A DNA stretch of 64,000 nt from contig CANLVP010000002.1 in the NCBI GenBank assembly GCA_947494675.1, positions 868,001 through 932,000 on the forward strand, given 5' to 3'. Under the pieces are notes generated by a model. The model searched no databases. It was not told the origin of the DNA and was given only the letters and a program-made list of their open reading frames with translations. Origin of the DNA: an uncultured Paracoccaceae bacterium. Its GTDB lineage: Bacteria > Pseudomonadota > Alphaproteobacteria > Rhodobacterales > Rhodobacteraceae. Within the stretch, counting starts at the first letter, position 1. Each line of letters starts with the position of its first letter. The translations under genes and the position numbers were made by a program. Below, piece by piece: positions 1 through 8,492 of this stretch.

Positions 1-747
1 CCGGCCGTCTTTGCGGCCTATTTTGGCAATGCCGCCGTTGCCGCCGCCTGCACCGCATGGCTTGGCCCGAACTACCAGATGACCGCACAGATCAACGTGG
101 TGCACCCCGGCGGGGCCGCGCAAGAGGCCCATCGCGACTATCACCTCGGCTTTCAAACCGCTGATATTTCGGCACAATACCCCGCCCATGTGCACGACCT
201 GTCCCCCGCGCTGACCCTGCAAGGCGGCATCGCCCATTGCGACATGCCGGTGGAAAGCGGTCCGACGAAACTGCTGCCGTTTTCGCAAGCCTACCGCCCC
301 GGCTATGCCGCATGGCGCCTGCCCGACTTCCGAGCGTATTTTGAGGATCACTGCGTCCAACTGCCCCTCGCCAAGGGCGACGCGCTGTTTTTCAACCCCG
401 CCCTCTTTCACGGGGCCGGTGCCAATACGACAACGGATATCCACCGCATGGCCAACCTCTTGCAGATATCCTCGGCCTTTGGTCGCGCGATGGAGGTGTT
501 GGACCGCGCCGCTATGTGCCGTGCACTTTATCCTGTCTTGCGCGCCCAACCCGGAGACCATCGCGCCGTGATCGCTGCCACCGCCGAAGGCTACAGCTTT
601 CCCACCAACCTTGACCGTGACCCGCCTGTCGGGGGCCTCGCCCCCGAAACCCAAGCTGCATTGATGCACCGCGCCTTGAACACGGATATGGCTCCAGAAG
701 CATTCGAGGCCGAACTCACCGCCCTCATGGACCGCCAGCGCCCCTAG
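1..747 (+). CDS. PhyH-like Fe(II)/2-oxoglutarate dioxygenase, 5' end cut by window edge
   Basis: The reading frame is open from the first base, so the gene begins outside the window; an internal ATG at 79 is not the true start. The protein carries the metal-binding facial triad of the phytanoyl-CoA dioxygenase fold: a proximal HRD (H-x-D) after a stretch rich in small residues, and a distal His in FHGAGAN about 95 residues later, followed by an Arg in HRMANLLQ that would hold 2-oxoglutarate. The family hydroxylates small molecules or lipids using Fe(II), O2 and 2-oxoglutarate; the substrate cannot be read here. Its stop codon overlaps the stop of the convergent coxM gene by three bases. Confidence 0.8.
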   Translation, partial: PAVFAAYFGNAAVAAACTAWLGPNYQMTAQINVVHPGGAAQEAHRDYHLGFQTADISAQYPAHVHDLSPALTLQGGIAHCDMPVESGPTKLLPFSQAYRPGYAAWRLPDFRAYFEDHCVQLPLAKGDALFFNPALFHGAGANTTTDIHRMANLLQISSAFGRAMEVLDRAAMCRALYPVLRAQPGDHRAVIAATAEGYSFPTNLDRDPPVGGLAPETQAALMHRALNTDMAPEAFEAELTALMDRQRP

Positions 748-1529
748 CGGGCAGCTGTGACCGCGCGCGCTGTCATGACCTTCACCAGATGCGCGCGGTA
801 GTCGGGCCCACCATGCACATCCTCCATCATGCCCTCCGCGGCGACCTCCAAATCGGCCAGAACGCCCGCGTCAAACTGCTTGCCCAAGGCATCCTCAGCC
901 TCCGACCAGCGATAGACGCCATCCTCCGACGCGCCAGTGACCGCGACGCGCACGCCATCCGCGTATCGCGCCACAAAGACGCCAACCAGGGCAAAGCGCG
1001 ACGCGGGCTGCACAAATTTCTGATAGCTCGACTTTTGCGGCACCGGAAACCGGACCTCTGTGATGATCTCGCCCTCGTCCAGCGCGGTGCTGAACATCCC
1101 GTCAAAGAACTCATCCGCCGCAATCTCGCGCCGGTCGGTGACCACACCGGCCCCCGTGCCCAAAACGGCCGCTGGGTAACAGGCCGCCGGGTCATTATTG
1201 GCAAGCGATCCGCCAATCGTGCCGCGATTGCGCACCGCAGGATCACCGATCCGACCCGCAAGTTGGGCCAGACCGGCAAAGGTCCCTTCATGAGCGGCGA
1301 CATCCGCATGGGTCGTCGCCCCACCAATGCACAACCGGCCATCATCGCCGGTGCAAATCCCCTTCATCTCGGCAATACCCGTTAGGCTAACCAGCTTTTC
1401 GGGGCTCGCCAAACGCTGCTTAAGCGTCGGGATCAGGGTCTGCCCGCCACCCAAGGCCTGCACGTCATCGCCCATGGACGCCACCGCCTCTGCAATGGAC
1501 TTTGGCCGCTCTATGTCAAAGTCATACAT
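744..1529 (-). CDS. FAD-binding medium subunit of a xanthine dehydrogenase/CO dehydrogenase-family enzyme (CoxM-like)
   Basis: 261 residues, the usual size for the FAD subunit. The N-terminus (MYDFDIERPKSIAEAV) and the glycine-rich ALGGGQTLIP segment form the FAD pyrophosphate site of the FAD_binding_5 domain. RNRGTIGGSLANNDPAAC is the second FAD motif. The C-terminal CO_deh_flav_C domain follows from about residue 165. In the family this subunit passes electrons from the [2Fe-2S] subunit to FAD and an acceptor. It lies 66 bases downstream of the iron-sulfur subunit, in the same direction. No molybdopterin subunit is adjacent, which is odd because the enzyme needs one. Confidence 0.88.
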   Translation of the reverse strand: MYDFDIERPKSIAEAVASMGDDVQALGGGQTLIPTLKQRLASPEKLVSLTGIAEMKGICTGDDGRLCIGGATTHADVAAHEGTFAGLAQLAGRIGDPAVRNRGTIGGSLANNDPAACYPAAVLGTGAGVVTDRREIAADEFFDGMFSTALDEGEIITEVRFPVPQKSSYQKFVQPASRFALVGVFVARYADGVRVAVTGASEDGVYRWSEAEDALGKQFDAGVLADLEVAAEGMMEDVHGGPDYRAHLVKVMTARAVTAAR

Positions 1530-1595
1530 CGTCGTTCCTTGCTTTCCGCAGCACGCCGATCACGCGCCGCAAGACTGTCCCGGTCACACCGCGCA

Positions 1596-2081
1596 TCACG
1601 CCACTGAAACGGTCGCGACGTCCTGACCAGAGGCCGCCATGATCGCCTTGACGATGTTTTGGTATCCGGTGCAGCGGCACATATTGCCTTCAAGATAATC
1701 GCGCACCTCGGCCTCTGACGGCTTAGGGTTTTCCATTAGCAGCGCTGCCGCTGACATCACCATGCCGGGTGTGCAGAACCCACATTGCAGGCCGTGATGA
1801 TCCTGAAACGCCTGCTGGATCACATTCAGTGACCCGTCCGCATTGGCCTGCCCTTCGATCGTTGCAACCGCGGCACCATCAGCCTCTGCCGCCAACATGG
1901 TGCAGGCCTTTACGGCAAGCCCATCCACATGCACCACACAGGCCCCGCACTGGCTAGTGTCACAGCCCACATGGGTGCCCGTCAGCCGCAGATCATCGCG
2001 TAGAAAATCCACCAGCAACGTCCGGCCCTCGACCTCTCCGGTCACTGCATTGCCATTTACGGTCATCGTGACGTGCACCAT
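1596..2081 (-). CDS. [2Fe-2S] small subunit of a xanthine dehydrogenase/CO dehydrogenase-family enzyme (CoxS-like)
   Basis: About 161 residues. The N-terminal plant-type ferredoxin domain has the cysteines of [14 protein letters not shown] plus the later KACTML cysteine. The C-terminal helical domain has CGFCTPGM and CRCTGY, the second [2Fe-2S] cluster ligands. The start at [10 protein letters not shown] is chosen over an in-frame codon 90 bases upstream because GAAAGGGG lies just before it and family members begin with this beta-strand. The role is electron transfer from a molybdopterin subunit to the FAD subunit encoded next. The large catalytic subunit is not in this operon. Confidence 0.88.
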   Translation of the reverse strand: MVHVTMTVNGNAVTGEVEGRTLLVDFLRDDLRLTGTHVGCDTSQCGACVVHVDGLAVKACTMLAAEADGAAVATIEGQANADGSLNVIQQAFQDHHGLQCGFCTPGMVMSAAALLMENPKPSEAEVRDYLEGNMCRCTGYQNIVKAIMAASGQDVATVSVA

Positions 2082-2183
2082 CGGGCCCCTTTCATATCGT
2101 CGTTCCTGCATATGTAAACCACGCCGCTCGCGGGTTGAGAACCTCTGATCTTTGTCAATTTTCCGCATCATTCACCCAAAGGG

Positions 2184-2212
2184 TTGACTGATGCTGTCAA
2201 ACCGCTTAATTC
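2184..2212 (+). promoter_or_regulatory. Probable promoter and operator of the arsR-family operon
   Basis: TTGACT, a 17-base spacer and TAATTC form a sigma70-like promoter whose predicted transcription start falls at or next to the ATG at 2219, so the message may be leaderless. TTGAC-7-GTCAA is an inverted repeat inside the promoter, as expected for an autoregulating ArsR-type dimer. The -10 match is weak, so this is a prediction only. Confidence 0.4.
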
Positions 2213-2218
2213 CACCGT

Positions 2219-2566
2219 ATGGTTGAACGAACTCCAGAAGCCCTCCTGTCTGACGTGCTCAAGGCCGCATCAGACCCGACACGCCGCGCAATCCTGACGT
2301 TGCTTGCGCAGCAAGGGCCACTGCGGGTGGGCGAAATTCATGCCCGGTTCGACCTCTCGCTCAACGCGGTATCAAAGCACATCAAAGTGCTTGAGGGCGC
2401 GGGCCTTGTGGTCCGTCGCACCGCTTGGCGCGAACACCTGATCGAGGTGCAGATGGACCCGCTGCGGGTCATTGATGCGTGGTTCTCGGACCTCCGCTCG
2501 ATCTGGGATCTGCGCCTCGAGGCCCTCGATGATCTCATGAAAAAAGGAACTGCCACAAATGACTGA
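2219..2566 (+). CDS. ArsR-family transcriptional regulator
   Basis: 115 residues, entirely a winged helix: LKAASDPTRRAILTLLAQ, then the recognition helix FDLSLNAVSKHIKVLEGAGLV and the wing VVRRTAWREHLIEV. No metal-binding cysteine motif (ELCVCDL type) is present, so a metal sensor is unlikely. This is the subtype found directly upstream of AHSA1/SRPBCC genes. It overlaps the next gene by eight bases, implying translational coupling. No clear Shine-Dalgarno sequence precedes the ATG, consistent with a leaderless transcript. Confidence 0.88.
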   Translation: MVERTPEALLSDVLKAASDPTRRAILTLLAQQGPLRVGEIHARFDLSLNAVSKHIKVLEGAGLVVRRTAWREHLIEVQMDPLRVIDAWFSDLRSIWDLRLEALDDLMKKGTATND

Positions 2567-2993
2567 TCTCACTTTAACCACGTCCCGCACGATCGCCGCC
2601 CCGCAACAGGCGGTTTTTGAGGCTTGGCTCAACCCCGACATGCTGCGCCAATTCATGTGCCCCGCCCCCGGCATGTCGGTCCCTGCCGCCTCAAATGACC
2701 CCCGCGAAGGGGGCCGCTTTGATGTCATCATGAAAGCGGGCGAGGATGAGATGCCGCACGCCGGCACCTACCGCAAAATCACCAAACACAGCCAGATCGT
2801 CTTTACATGGGAAAGCCCCTATTCAACCGACGACAGCGAGGTCACGCTGGATTTCGCCCCTGACGGCGACGGAACAAAGGTGACCCTGACCCATGTGCGC
2901 TTTGCCTCAGAGGAAAGCCGCGACAACCATTTGGGCGGCTGGAACGCGATCCTGGACGCGCTGAATGCCGCCCTGTTGGAGACCGCATCATGA
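2559..2993 (+). CDS. SRPBCC (AHSA1-like) family protein
   Basis: 144 residues of the START/Bet v1-like fold. The N-terminus LTTSRTIAAPQQAVFEAWLNPDML is the typical first strand and helix pair, EGGRFDVIMKAG lines the cavity, and the long C-terminal helix is GGWNAILDALNAALLE. Members bind hydrophobic ligands or act as small hydrolases/cyclases; no catalytic residues can be assigned. Encoded between an ArsR regulator (8-base overlap) and a DUF1761 membrane protein (ATGA overlap), a common three-gene operon. The regulator probably controls all three. Confidence 0.85.
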   Translation: MTDLTLTTSRTIAAPQQAVFEAWLNPDMLRQFMCPAPGMSVPAASNDPREGGRFDVIMKAGEDEMPHAGTYRKITKHSQIVFTWESPYSTDDSEVTLDFAPDGDGTKVTLTHVRFASEESRDNHLGGWNAILDALNAALLETAS

Positions 2994-3370
2994 TCGAAGT
3001 CACTGCCCTGAACTGGCCTGCTGTCATCGCAGGTACAATCGCGGCCTTCGCGCTTGGCATGGTCTGGTTTTCACCCATGCTGTTCGGCAAGGCCTGGTCC
3101 ACCGGCAGCCACGACATCCAGCCCCCCGACAGCCCGCCAGTTGCGGCTATGGTGGTACAGCTCGCGGGCACTTTCGCGCTCGCCTTGGTGATTGGCCTGA
3201 CAGAGACCTATCAGGCCATCGGCGCGGCGATCACGGCCATTTTGGCGGCCGCCATCTTGGTCGCAGGCATGGACCTCTTCAGCCAAAAGACCGGTAAGGC
3301 CACGATGATCGACGCCAGTTACATTGTCGTCTCTGGCGTGCTGATGATCGCGGCACAGGCCTTACTTTGA
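2990..3370 (+). CDS. DUF1761 family membrane protein
   Basis: 126 residues with four predicted transmembrane segments. The family hallmark NWPAVIAGTIAAFALGMVWF, followed by SPMLFGKAW, is intact at the N-terminus. Its start codon overlaps the stop of the SRPBCC gene (ATGA). The function of the family is unknown. Its constant association with ArsR-SRPBCC pairs suggests a shared small-molecule or stress response in the inner membrane, but nothing in the sequence shows what is sensed or moved. Confidence 0.8.
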   Translation: MIEVTALNWPAVIAGTIAAFALGMVWFSPMLFGKAWSTGSHDIQPPDSPPVAAMVVQLAGTFALALVIGLTETYQAIGAAITAILAAAILVAGMDLFSQKTGKATMIDASYIVVSGVLMIAAQALL

Positions 3371-3420
3371 CCCATAACGCGGGCGGCCATCCGTCGCCCG
3401 CGCACCGCCAGATCCAACCC

Positions 3421-4395
3421 TCAAGTCGCCTTACGCAGCCGCGCGATCACCTCGGCCATGACGCTCACGGCGATCTCTGCCGGTTGCCGCCCGCCCAGAT
3501 CAAGGCCGACAGGCGCCGAAATCCGCGCAATATCACCCGCCCCAAATCCCGCTGCTGTCAGGCGTTCCACCCGTTTGGCATGGGTGCGCTTGGACCCCAA
3601 ACAGCCCAGATAAAACGCATCCGTCCCCAACGTCGCGACAATCGCGGGATCGTCCAGCTTGGGGTCATGGGTCAGTGTCACCACAGCCGTGCGCGTATCC
3701 GGGGCCAAGGCCGCCATCGCCGCATCCGGCCAATCCTCGACAATCGTTTCACCCGGAAACCGCGCCGCCGACCCAAAGGCCCCGCGCGGATCGATCAGCA
3801 CCGGGTCAAAGCCGCAGGCCCGCGCCATGCTGACCAGCGCCTGCGCGATGTGTACCGCCCCAACGATGATCATCCGCAGCGGCGGGTTGCGCACCGCCAC
3901 AAAGGTGTGCCCGTCCTCTTCGACGCCTGACCGGTCCAGCCGGAACCGGTCGGGATAGGACTCTGCCCCCACAACCGCGCGCGTTTCACCTTGCAGGTCA
4001 ACGACATAGGCCACGGGTCGCTTGTCGAGTTGCGCCTGATGCAGCGCCGTCAAATCCGCCACCGACATAGCCCCACCTACAGGCTCAACCAGCACCCTGA
4101 TCCGCCCGCCACAGGCCAGGCCCACGGCAAAGGCGTCATCATCGCTGACCCCGTAGTCCAAAAGCCGTGCCTTGCCGTCTTCCAGCGCCTCAATGGCCTC
4201 GACCATCACTGCACCTTCGACGCAACCGCCCGACACCGACCCTTCCATCGCGCCATCCGCGTCGATCACCAAGAGCGACCCCGCCGCACGCGGCGCTGAT
4301 CCCCATGTCTCTACAACTGTGGCGACGGCGACCTTGCGGCCCGTCATGTGCCAGTCATAGGCAAGGCTCAAGAGTGTCGCGTCAGGGATGCTCAT
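3421..4395 (-). CDS. xdhC: XdhC-family molybdenum cofactor insertion protein
   Basis: 324 residues. The N-terminal XdhC_CoxI domain has ATVVETWGSAPRAAGSLLVI and GSVSGGCVEGAV; the conserved Cys of SGGCVE is present and is implicated in sulfido-ligand and cofactor handling. The C-terminal domain is a Rossmann fold beginning RMIIVGAVHIAQAL, with LGSKRTHAKRVERL near the end. XdhC proteins bind and deliver sulfurated molybdenum cofactor to xanthine dehydrogenase-type enzymes. It fits with the coxS/coxM genes 1.3 kb away and implies that a molybdenum subunit exists elsewhere in the genome. It overlaps the DUF1203 gene upstream by 14 bases. Confidence 0.88.
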   Translation of the reverse strand: MSIPDATLLSLAYDWHMTGRKVAVATVVETWGSAPRAAGSLLVIDADGAMEGSVSGGCVEGAVMVEAIEALEDGKARLLDYGVSDDDAFAVGLACGGRIRVLVEPVGGAMSVADLTALHQAQLDKRPVAYVVDLQGETRAVVGAESYPDRFRLDRSGVEEDGHTFVAVRNPPLRMIIVGAVHIAQALVSMARACGFDPVLIDPRGAFGSAARFPGETIVEDWPDAAMAALAPDTRTAVVTLTHDPKLDDPAIVATLGTDAFYLGCLGSKRTHAKRVERLTAAGFGAGDIARISAPVGLDLGGRQPAEIAVSVMAEVIARLRKAT

Positions 4396-4855
4396 CAGGG
4401 ACGATCCGGGTCAGGAAACAATTGTTGCGCGCAGAACGCACATCAACGTAGGCCACATCATCCCGGTTGAGAAGGCTTTGCGCGGTCTGCGCGATGTCCG
4501 CTGACACCGTGATCTGCCCGGTGCCATATACGATCCGATGATCCGGCCCATAGCCTTTGAGCAAGTAATCAGGCGACGTCCCCAGAACCGGCGGCATCTC
4601 AGCCGCCCCATAGGGCGTGCAGTCCTGCGCACACAAAAAGATCGGCCCGGTTTCCGCATAAGGCTGCAGCGCTGGAAAAGGCCGCGCGGCACAGATCAGC
4701 ATTTCGGCCCCCGCAGGAACATTGTGCAGACAGGATCGGCACGGGGTCCCCACCCCATCACTGATCGCCCGTTCCGCAGGCATTCCATAGACGTCAGGAC
4801 CACCCGCACGCAGGGCATCAACTTCGGCTTGGTCGTACGGCAAATAATTCAGCAT
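4382..4855 (-). CDS. DUF1203 domain-containing protein
   Basis: 157 residues. It shows the DUF1203 signature: [37 protein letters not shown], and the C-terminal [16 protein letters not shown]. Cysteines at about 39, 42, 72 and 77 could bind a metal, although this has not been shown for the family. The gene ends inside the start of xdhC, so the two are translated together. This suggests a link to molybdoenzyme maturation or simply a shared transcript. Function unknown. Confidence 0.75.
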   Translation of the reverse strand: MLNYLPYDQAEVDALRAGGPDVYGMPAERAISDGVGTPCRSCLHNVPAGAEMLICAARPFPALQPYAETGPIFLCAQDCTPYGAAEMPPVLGTSPDYLLKGYGPDHRIVYGTGQITVSADIAQTAQSLLNRDDVAYVDVRSARNNCFLTRIVPDEHP

Positions 4856-4994
4856 CTTCTCATCCTTTGTTCTGCCCCGACCCTACCGCCCTGCCCGTCT
4901 TGCCTGCGACCCGCTTCCTGCGCTTTCCCACCACACATTGCCCCGCCGCGCGCAAAGGCGTAGCCTGCCCCCAACACTACAGCGAGGCCCCGTC

Positions 4995-6218
4995 ATGAAC
5001 CATTCCAGCCCTATTGCCGCCGCCGGTTTCGGCCCGGACCTTGGCCCCTTTGACTGGGCCGATCCCTTCCGGCTCGAGGATCAACTGACCGAGGATGAGC
5101 GGATGCTGCGCGACGCCGCCCGCACCTTTGCCCAGGACCGCCTGCAACCCGGCATCACCGAGGCCTACCGCGATGCCGTGACCGCCCCCGAGGTTTTCGC
5201 CGACATGGGCGCAGCGGGCCTTTTGGGCAGCACCATCCCAGAGGCTTACGGCGGCCTTGGCGCAAACTATGTCACCTACGGCCTCATCGCACGCGAGATT
5301 GAGCGCGTGGACAGCGGCTACCGGTCGATGATGTCGGTGCAATCCAGCCTCGTGATGTATCCCATCCACGCATACGGCTCTGACGCGCAACGCGAAAAAT
5401 ACTTGCCGGGCCTTGCCGCTGGTACGTTGATCGGCTGCTTTGGCCTGACCGAACCTGACGCAGGTTCCGACCCCGCGGGCATGAAAACCATCGCCAAGAA
5501 AACCGCCGATGGATACGTGATCTCAGGCTCCAAAATGTGGATCTCCAACGCCCCCATCGCCGATGTCTTTGTGATCTGGGCCAAGTCAGAGGCGCATGAC
5601 GGCAAGATCCGTGGCTTCGTGCTTGAAAAAGGCATGGCGGGGCTCTCCGCCCCCAAGATCGGCGGCAAGCTCAGCCTGCGCGCTTCGATCACCGGCGAGA
5701 TCGTGATGAAGGACGTCGCCGTCCCCGACGACGCGATCCTGCCTGATGTGCAGGGCCTCAAGGGTCCGTTTGGCTGCCTCAACCGCGCACGCTACGGCAT
5801 CGCATGGGGTGTGATGGGCGCGGCAGAAGCCTGCTGGCACGCCGCCCGCCAATACGGGCTCGACCGTAAGCAATTTGGTAAACCACTGGCGCAGACACAA
5901 CTTTTCCAAAAGAAGCTCGCCGATATGCAGACCGAGATCGCGCTGGGGCTGCAAGGTGCGTTGCAAGTGGGTCGCCTCATGGACCACGGCAAGGCCGCGC
6001 CTGAAATGATCAGCCTGATGAAACGCAACAATTGCGGCAAGGCGCTCGACATCGCCCGCACCAGCCGCGACATGCACGGCGGTAACGGCATTTCAGAGGA
6101 CTTTCAGATCATGCGCCATATGGTTAACCTCGAAACCGTGAACACTTACGAAGGCACCCATGACGTCCACGCCCTGATCCTTGGCCGCGCCCAAACCGGG
6201 CTTCAGGCGTTTTTCTGA
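4995..6218 (+). CDS. gcdH: Glutaryl-CoA dehydrogenase
   Basis: 407 residues, typical for GcdH. The enzyme oxidises and decarboxylates glutaryl-CoA to crotonyl-CoA in lysine and tryptophan breakdown, passing electrons to ETF. Visible acyl-CoA dehydrogenase motifs include [14 protein letters not shown] (FAD/substrate), [10 protein letters not shown], and the C-terminal [10 protein letters not shown], whose Glu at about 386 is the catalytic base. The SLRAS segment and absence of a long C-terminal extension favour GcdH over other acyl-CoA dehydrogenases. The ATG at 4995 is preferred over an in-frame codon 57 bases upstream, since the added residues are Arg-rich and unlike the family. No partner gene is adjacent. 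Confidence 0.92.
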   Translation: MNHSSPIAAAGFGPDLGPFDWADPFRLEDQLTEDERMLRDAARTFAQDRLQPGITEAYRDAVTAPEVFADMGAAGLLGSTIPEAYGGLGANYVTYGLIAREIERVDSGYRSMMSVQSSLVMYPIHAYGSDAQREKYLPGLAAGTLIGCFGLTEPDAGSDPAGMKTIAKKTADGYVISGSKMWISNAPIADVFVIWAKSEAHDGKIRGFVLEKGMAGLSAPKIGGKLSLRASITGEIVMKDVAVPDDAILPDVQGLKGPFGCLNRARYGIAWGVMGAAEACWHAARQYGLDRKQFGKPLAQTQLFQKKLADMQTEIALGLQGALQVGRLMDHGKAAPEMISLMKRNNCGKALDIARTSRDMHGGNGISEDFQIMRHMVNLETVNTYEGTHDVHALILGRAQTGLQAFF

Positions 6219-6321
6219 AAGAAAGACCTCAGTTTTGGCAATCACTCTGCGCAATTTCGCCCCAATGGACCGCTAGACCAAACGCAACCGGCCGCACAAG
6301 CGCCCAACCTCGGAGAGCAGC

Positions 6322-7284
6322 ATGACCGACACCAACCTCATCCTTGACGCTGATCTTGCTGGGCTGACCGGTGACGCTTGGTTGGATGCGCTGGAAGACG
6401 TGGCCGAGGAACACGGCTATTTCGAACCGCTTGGCCCCGATCATCAGGCGGTCTTTCTGGCCGCCGGTCCTCGCCTCTTGGTGACCTTCGAAGACGCCGA
6501 GACGATCTGCAAGACCGCCCATGGCGAGCCGCGCAGCTTTGCCTTTGCCCGCGATCACGGCTGGTCGATCCTCTCAGTGATCTCCAACGGCGAAAGCTGG
6601 TTCCGCCACCCCGCGATCTACCAATTCTTTGACAAACTGACCGACGAAGGCACCTTTGACGGCTTTGACGACGTGCTGTTCTTTGGCGCAAGTGGCGCAG
6701 GCTACGCTGCTGCCGCCTATAGCGTTGCCGCGCCTGGCGCCCGTGTGCTGGCCTTGCGGCCGCAATCGACACTGTCGGCCAATGTCGCAGGTTGGGACAC
6801 ACGCCATGTCGCCCACCGTCGCCACGATTTCACCAAACGCTACGGCTTTGCCCCCGATATGATCGAAGCCGCGCAAACCGCCTATATCGTCTACAGCCCG
6901 CTGCAAAAGGCTGACGCGATCCACGCCGCCATGTTCACCCGTGACAACGTGATGCCCCTGCGTGTCCCCGGCATCGGTGGCCGGATTGAGGCGGCACTGG
7001 ACTCGCTTGATGTGCTGGACGATCTGATCATGGCCGCGATGAAGGGCGACATCTCACCGGCCAGCTTCCGCCGCCTGCTGGCGGCACCGCTGAAATCCTA
7101 CGGCCACTACCTGCGCACGCTGCACAAACGCGCCATAGACAACGGCCATCCGCAATTGGCCGCTAATCTGGCGGCGGCTGTGCTGCGCCAGGGGCCGGAT
7201 GCCTTTTTTGAGGCGAAACTGGCCGAACATGCGGGCCAAGGCATCACGCCGCGCCGCGCCCTGTCGGCCTCTGCTGCCGAGTAA
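6322..7284 (+). CDS. Conserved Rhodobacterales protein with alpha/beta-hydrolase-like nucleophile elbow
   Basis: 320 residues. I recall orthologues in Roseobacter genomes named phosphoadenosine phosphosulfate reductase, but I see no PAPS reductase cysteine motif. What is visible is FFGASGAGYAAAAYSVAAPG at about 128-147, a G-x-S-x-G elbow with the following helix as in alpha/beta hydrolases or thioesterases. The preceding LFF strand and ALRPQSTLS after it fit that fold. The N-terminal 60 residues are acidic. It precedes pyrC by 52 bases on the same strand and could share its transcript. Function unassigned; the usual name should be treated with suspicion. Confidence 0.65.
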   Translation: MTDTNLILDADLAGLTGDAWLDALEDVAEEHGYFEPLGPDHQAVFLAAGPRLLVTFEDAETICKTAHGEPRSFAFARDHGWSILSVISNGESWFRHPAIYQFFDKLTDEGTFDGFDDVLFFGASGAGYAAAAYSVAAPGARVLALRPQSTLSANVAGWDTRHVAHRRHDFTKRYGFAPDMIEAAQTAYIVYSPLQKADAIHAAMFTRDNVMPLRVPGIGGRIEAALDSLDVLDDLIMAAMKGDISPASFRRLLAAPLKSYGHYLRTLHKRAIDNGHPQLAANLAAAVLRQGPDAFFEAKLAEHAGQGITPRRALSASAAE

Positions 7285-7335
7285 CTGCACACTCCGCTCT
7301 GGCCTTGACCTGCGCTGCGGTGTAATCCCATCGCC

Positions 7336-8391
7336 ATGAGCGATAAGAACATCACCACCCTGACGATCCGCCGCCCCGACGATTGGCACCTGCACCTGCG
7401 TGACGGGGCCATGTTGCAAGCGGTGTTACCCGAAACCACCCGGCACTTTGGCCGCGCGATCATCATGCCCAATCTGGTGCCGCCCGTGACCACCGCGGCA
7501 GAGGCTTCGGCCTACCGCGACCGGATCATGGCCGCGATGCCGCAAGGCGCTGATTTCACCCCGCTGATGACGCTCTATCTGACCGAAGATACTGACCCAA
7601 ATGACGTGGCCGCGGCCCATGCCGCAGGCATCGCCACGGCGGTCAAACTCTACCCCGCCGGGGCCACGACCAACTCTGCCTCAGGCGTCCGCGACTTTGA
7701 CAAGGTCCGCCCGGTCCTTGACCGCATGGCCGAGATTGGAATGCCGCTCTGCGTCCACGGCGAGGTCACAAACGCCGATATCGATATCTTCGACCGTGAG
7801 GCTGTGTTCATCGACAAGGTGCTCAAGCCCATCCGCAAGAAAAACCCAGACCTGCGCATCGTGATGGAACATGTGACCACGCAAGACGCCGTGGACTACG
7901 TGCGCGACGCCCATAAGAACACCGCCGCCACGATCACCACGCATCACCTGATCATCAACCGCAACAACATCCTCGCCGGTGGCATCCGCCCGCATTTCTA
8001 CTGCCTGCCCGTGGCCAAACGCGAACAACACCGCGTCGCATTGGTGCAGGCCGCGATCTCTGGCGACAAACGGTTCTTTCTGGGCACCGACAGCGCGCCC
8101 CACACGGACCCACTCAAACTGCAACCCTGCGGCTGTGCAGGCATCTTCACCGCCCCCAACACGATGTCTTGCCTGGCCGAGGTGTTCGACGCCGCAGGTG
8201 CGCTCAAAAAGCTAGAGGCATTCACGTCCCTCAACGGCCCAGCCTTCTACAAACTGCCCGCCAATGAGGCGACAATCACCCTGACCAAAGGCGCGCCCGT
8301 CACCTATCCGACCCAGATCGCCACAGACGACGGCCCTGTCACCGTATTTGACCCCGGCTTCCCGCTGCACTGGCGCGTTGAAAGCGCCTAA
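7336..8391 (+). CDS. pyrC: Dihydroorotase (class II)
   Basis: 351 residues, the size of the Escherichia coli-type enzyme. It interconverts carbamoyl-aspartate and dihydroorotate in pyrimidine synthesis. The zinc ligands are visible: HLHLR at 18-22, the lysine to be carboxylated in AVKLYPAG, His in CVHGE and MEHVT, and the catalytic Asp in GTDSAPH. The substrate loop [11 protein letters not shown] follows. pyrE lies 1.6 kb downstream in the same direction, with an oppositely oriented catalase-fold gene between them. Confidence 0.95.
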   Translation: MSDKNITTLTIRRPDDWHLHLRDGAMLQAVLPETTRHFGRAIIMPNLVPPVTTAAEASAYRDRIMAAMPQGADFTPLMTLYLTEDTDPNDVAAAHAAGIATAVKLYPAGATTNSASGVRDFDKVRPVLDRMAEIGMPLCVHGEVTNADIDIFDREAVFIDKVLKPIRKKNPDLRIVMEHVTTQDAVDYVRDAHKNTAATITTHHLIINRNNILAGGIRPHFYCLPVAKREQHRVALVQAAISGDKRFFLGTDSAPHTDPLKLQPCGCAGIFTAPNTMSCLAEVFDAAGALKKLEAFTSLNGPAFYKLPANEATITLTKGAPVTYPTQIATDDGPVTVFDPGFPLHWRVESA

Positions 8392-8492
8392 ACCCGGCTG
8401 GCCTGCGTTGCGCGTTCCAAGCGGCCGCTAATCAACAAACGTCGCACCATAAGTCTACTCACGCTTGGGTCCACGTTGCACACGAGTAGGCG

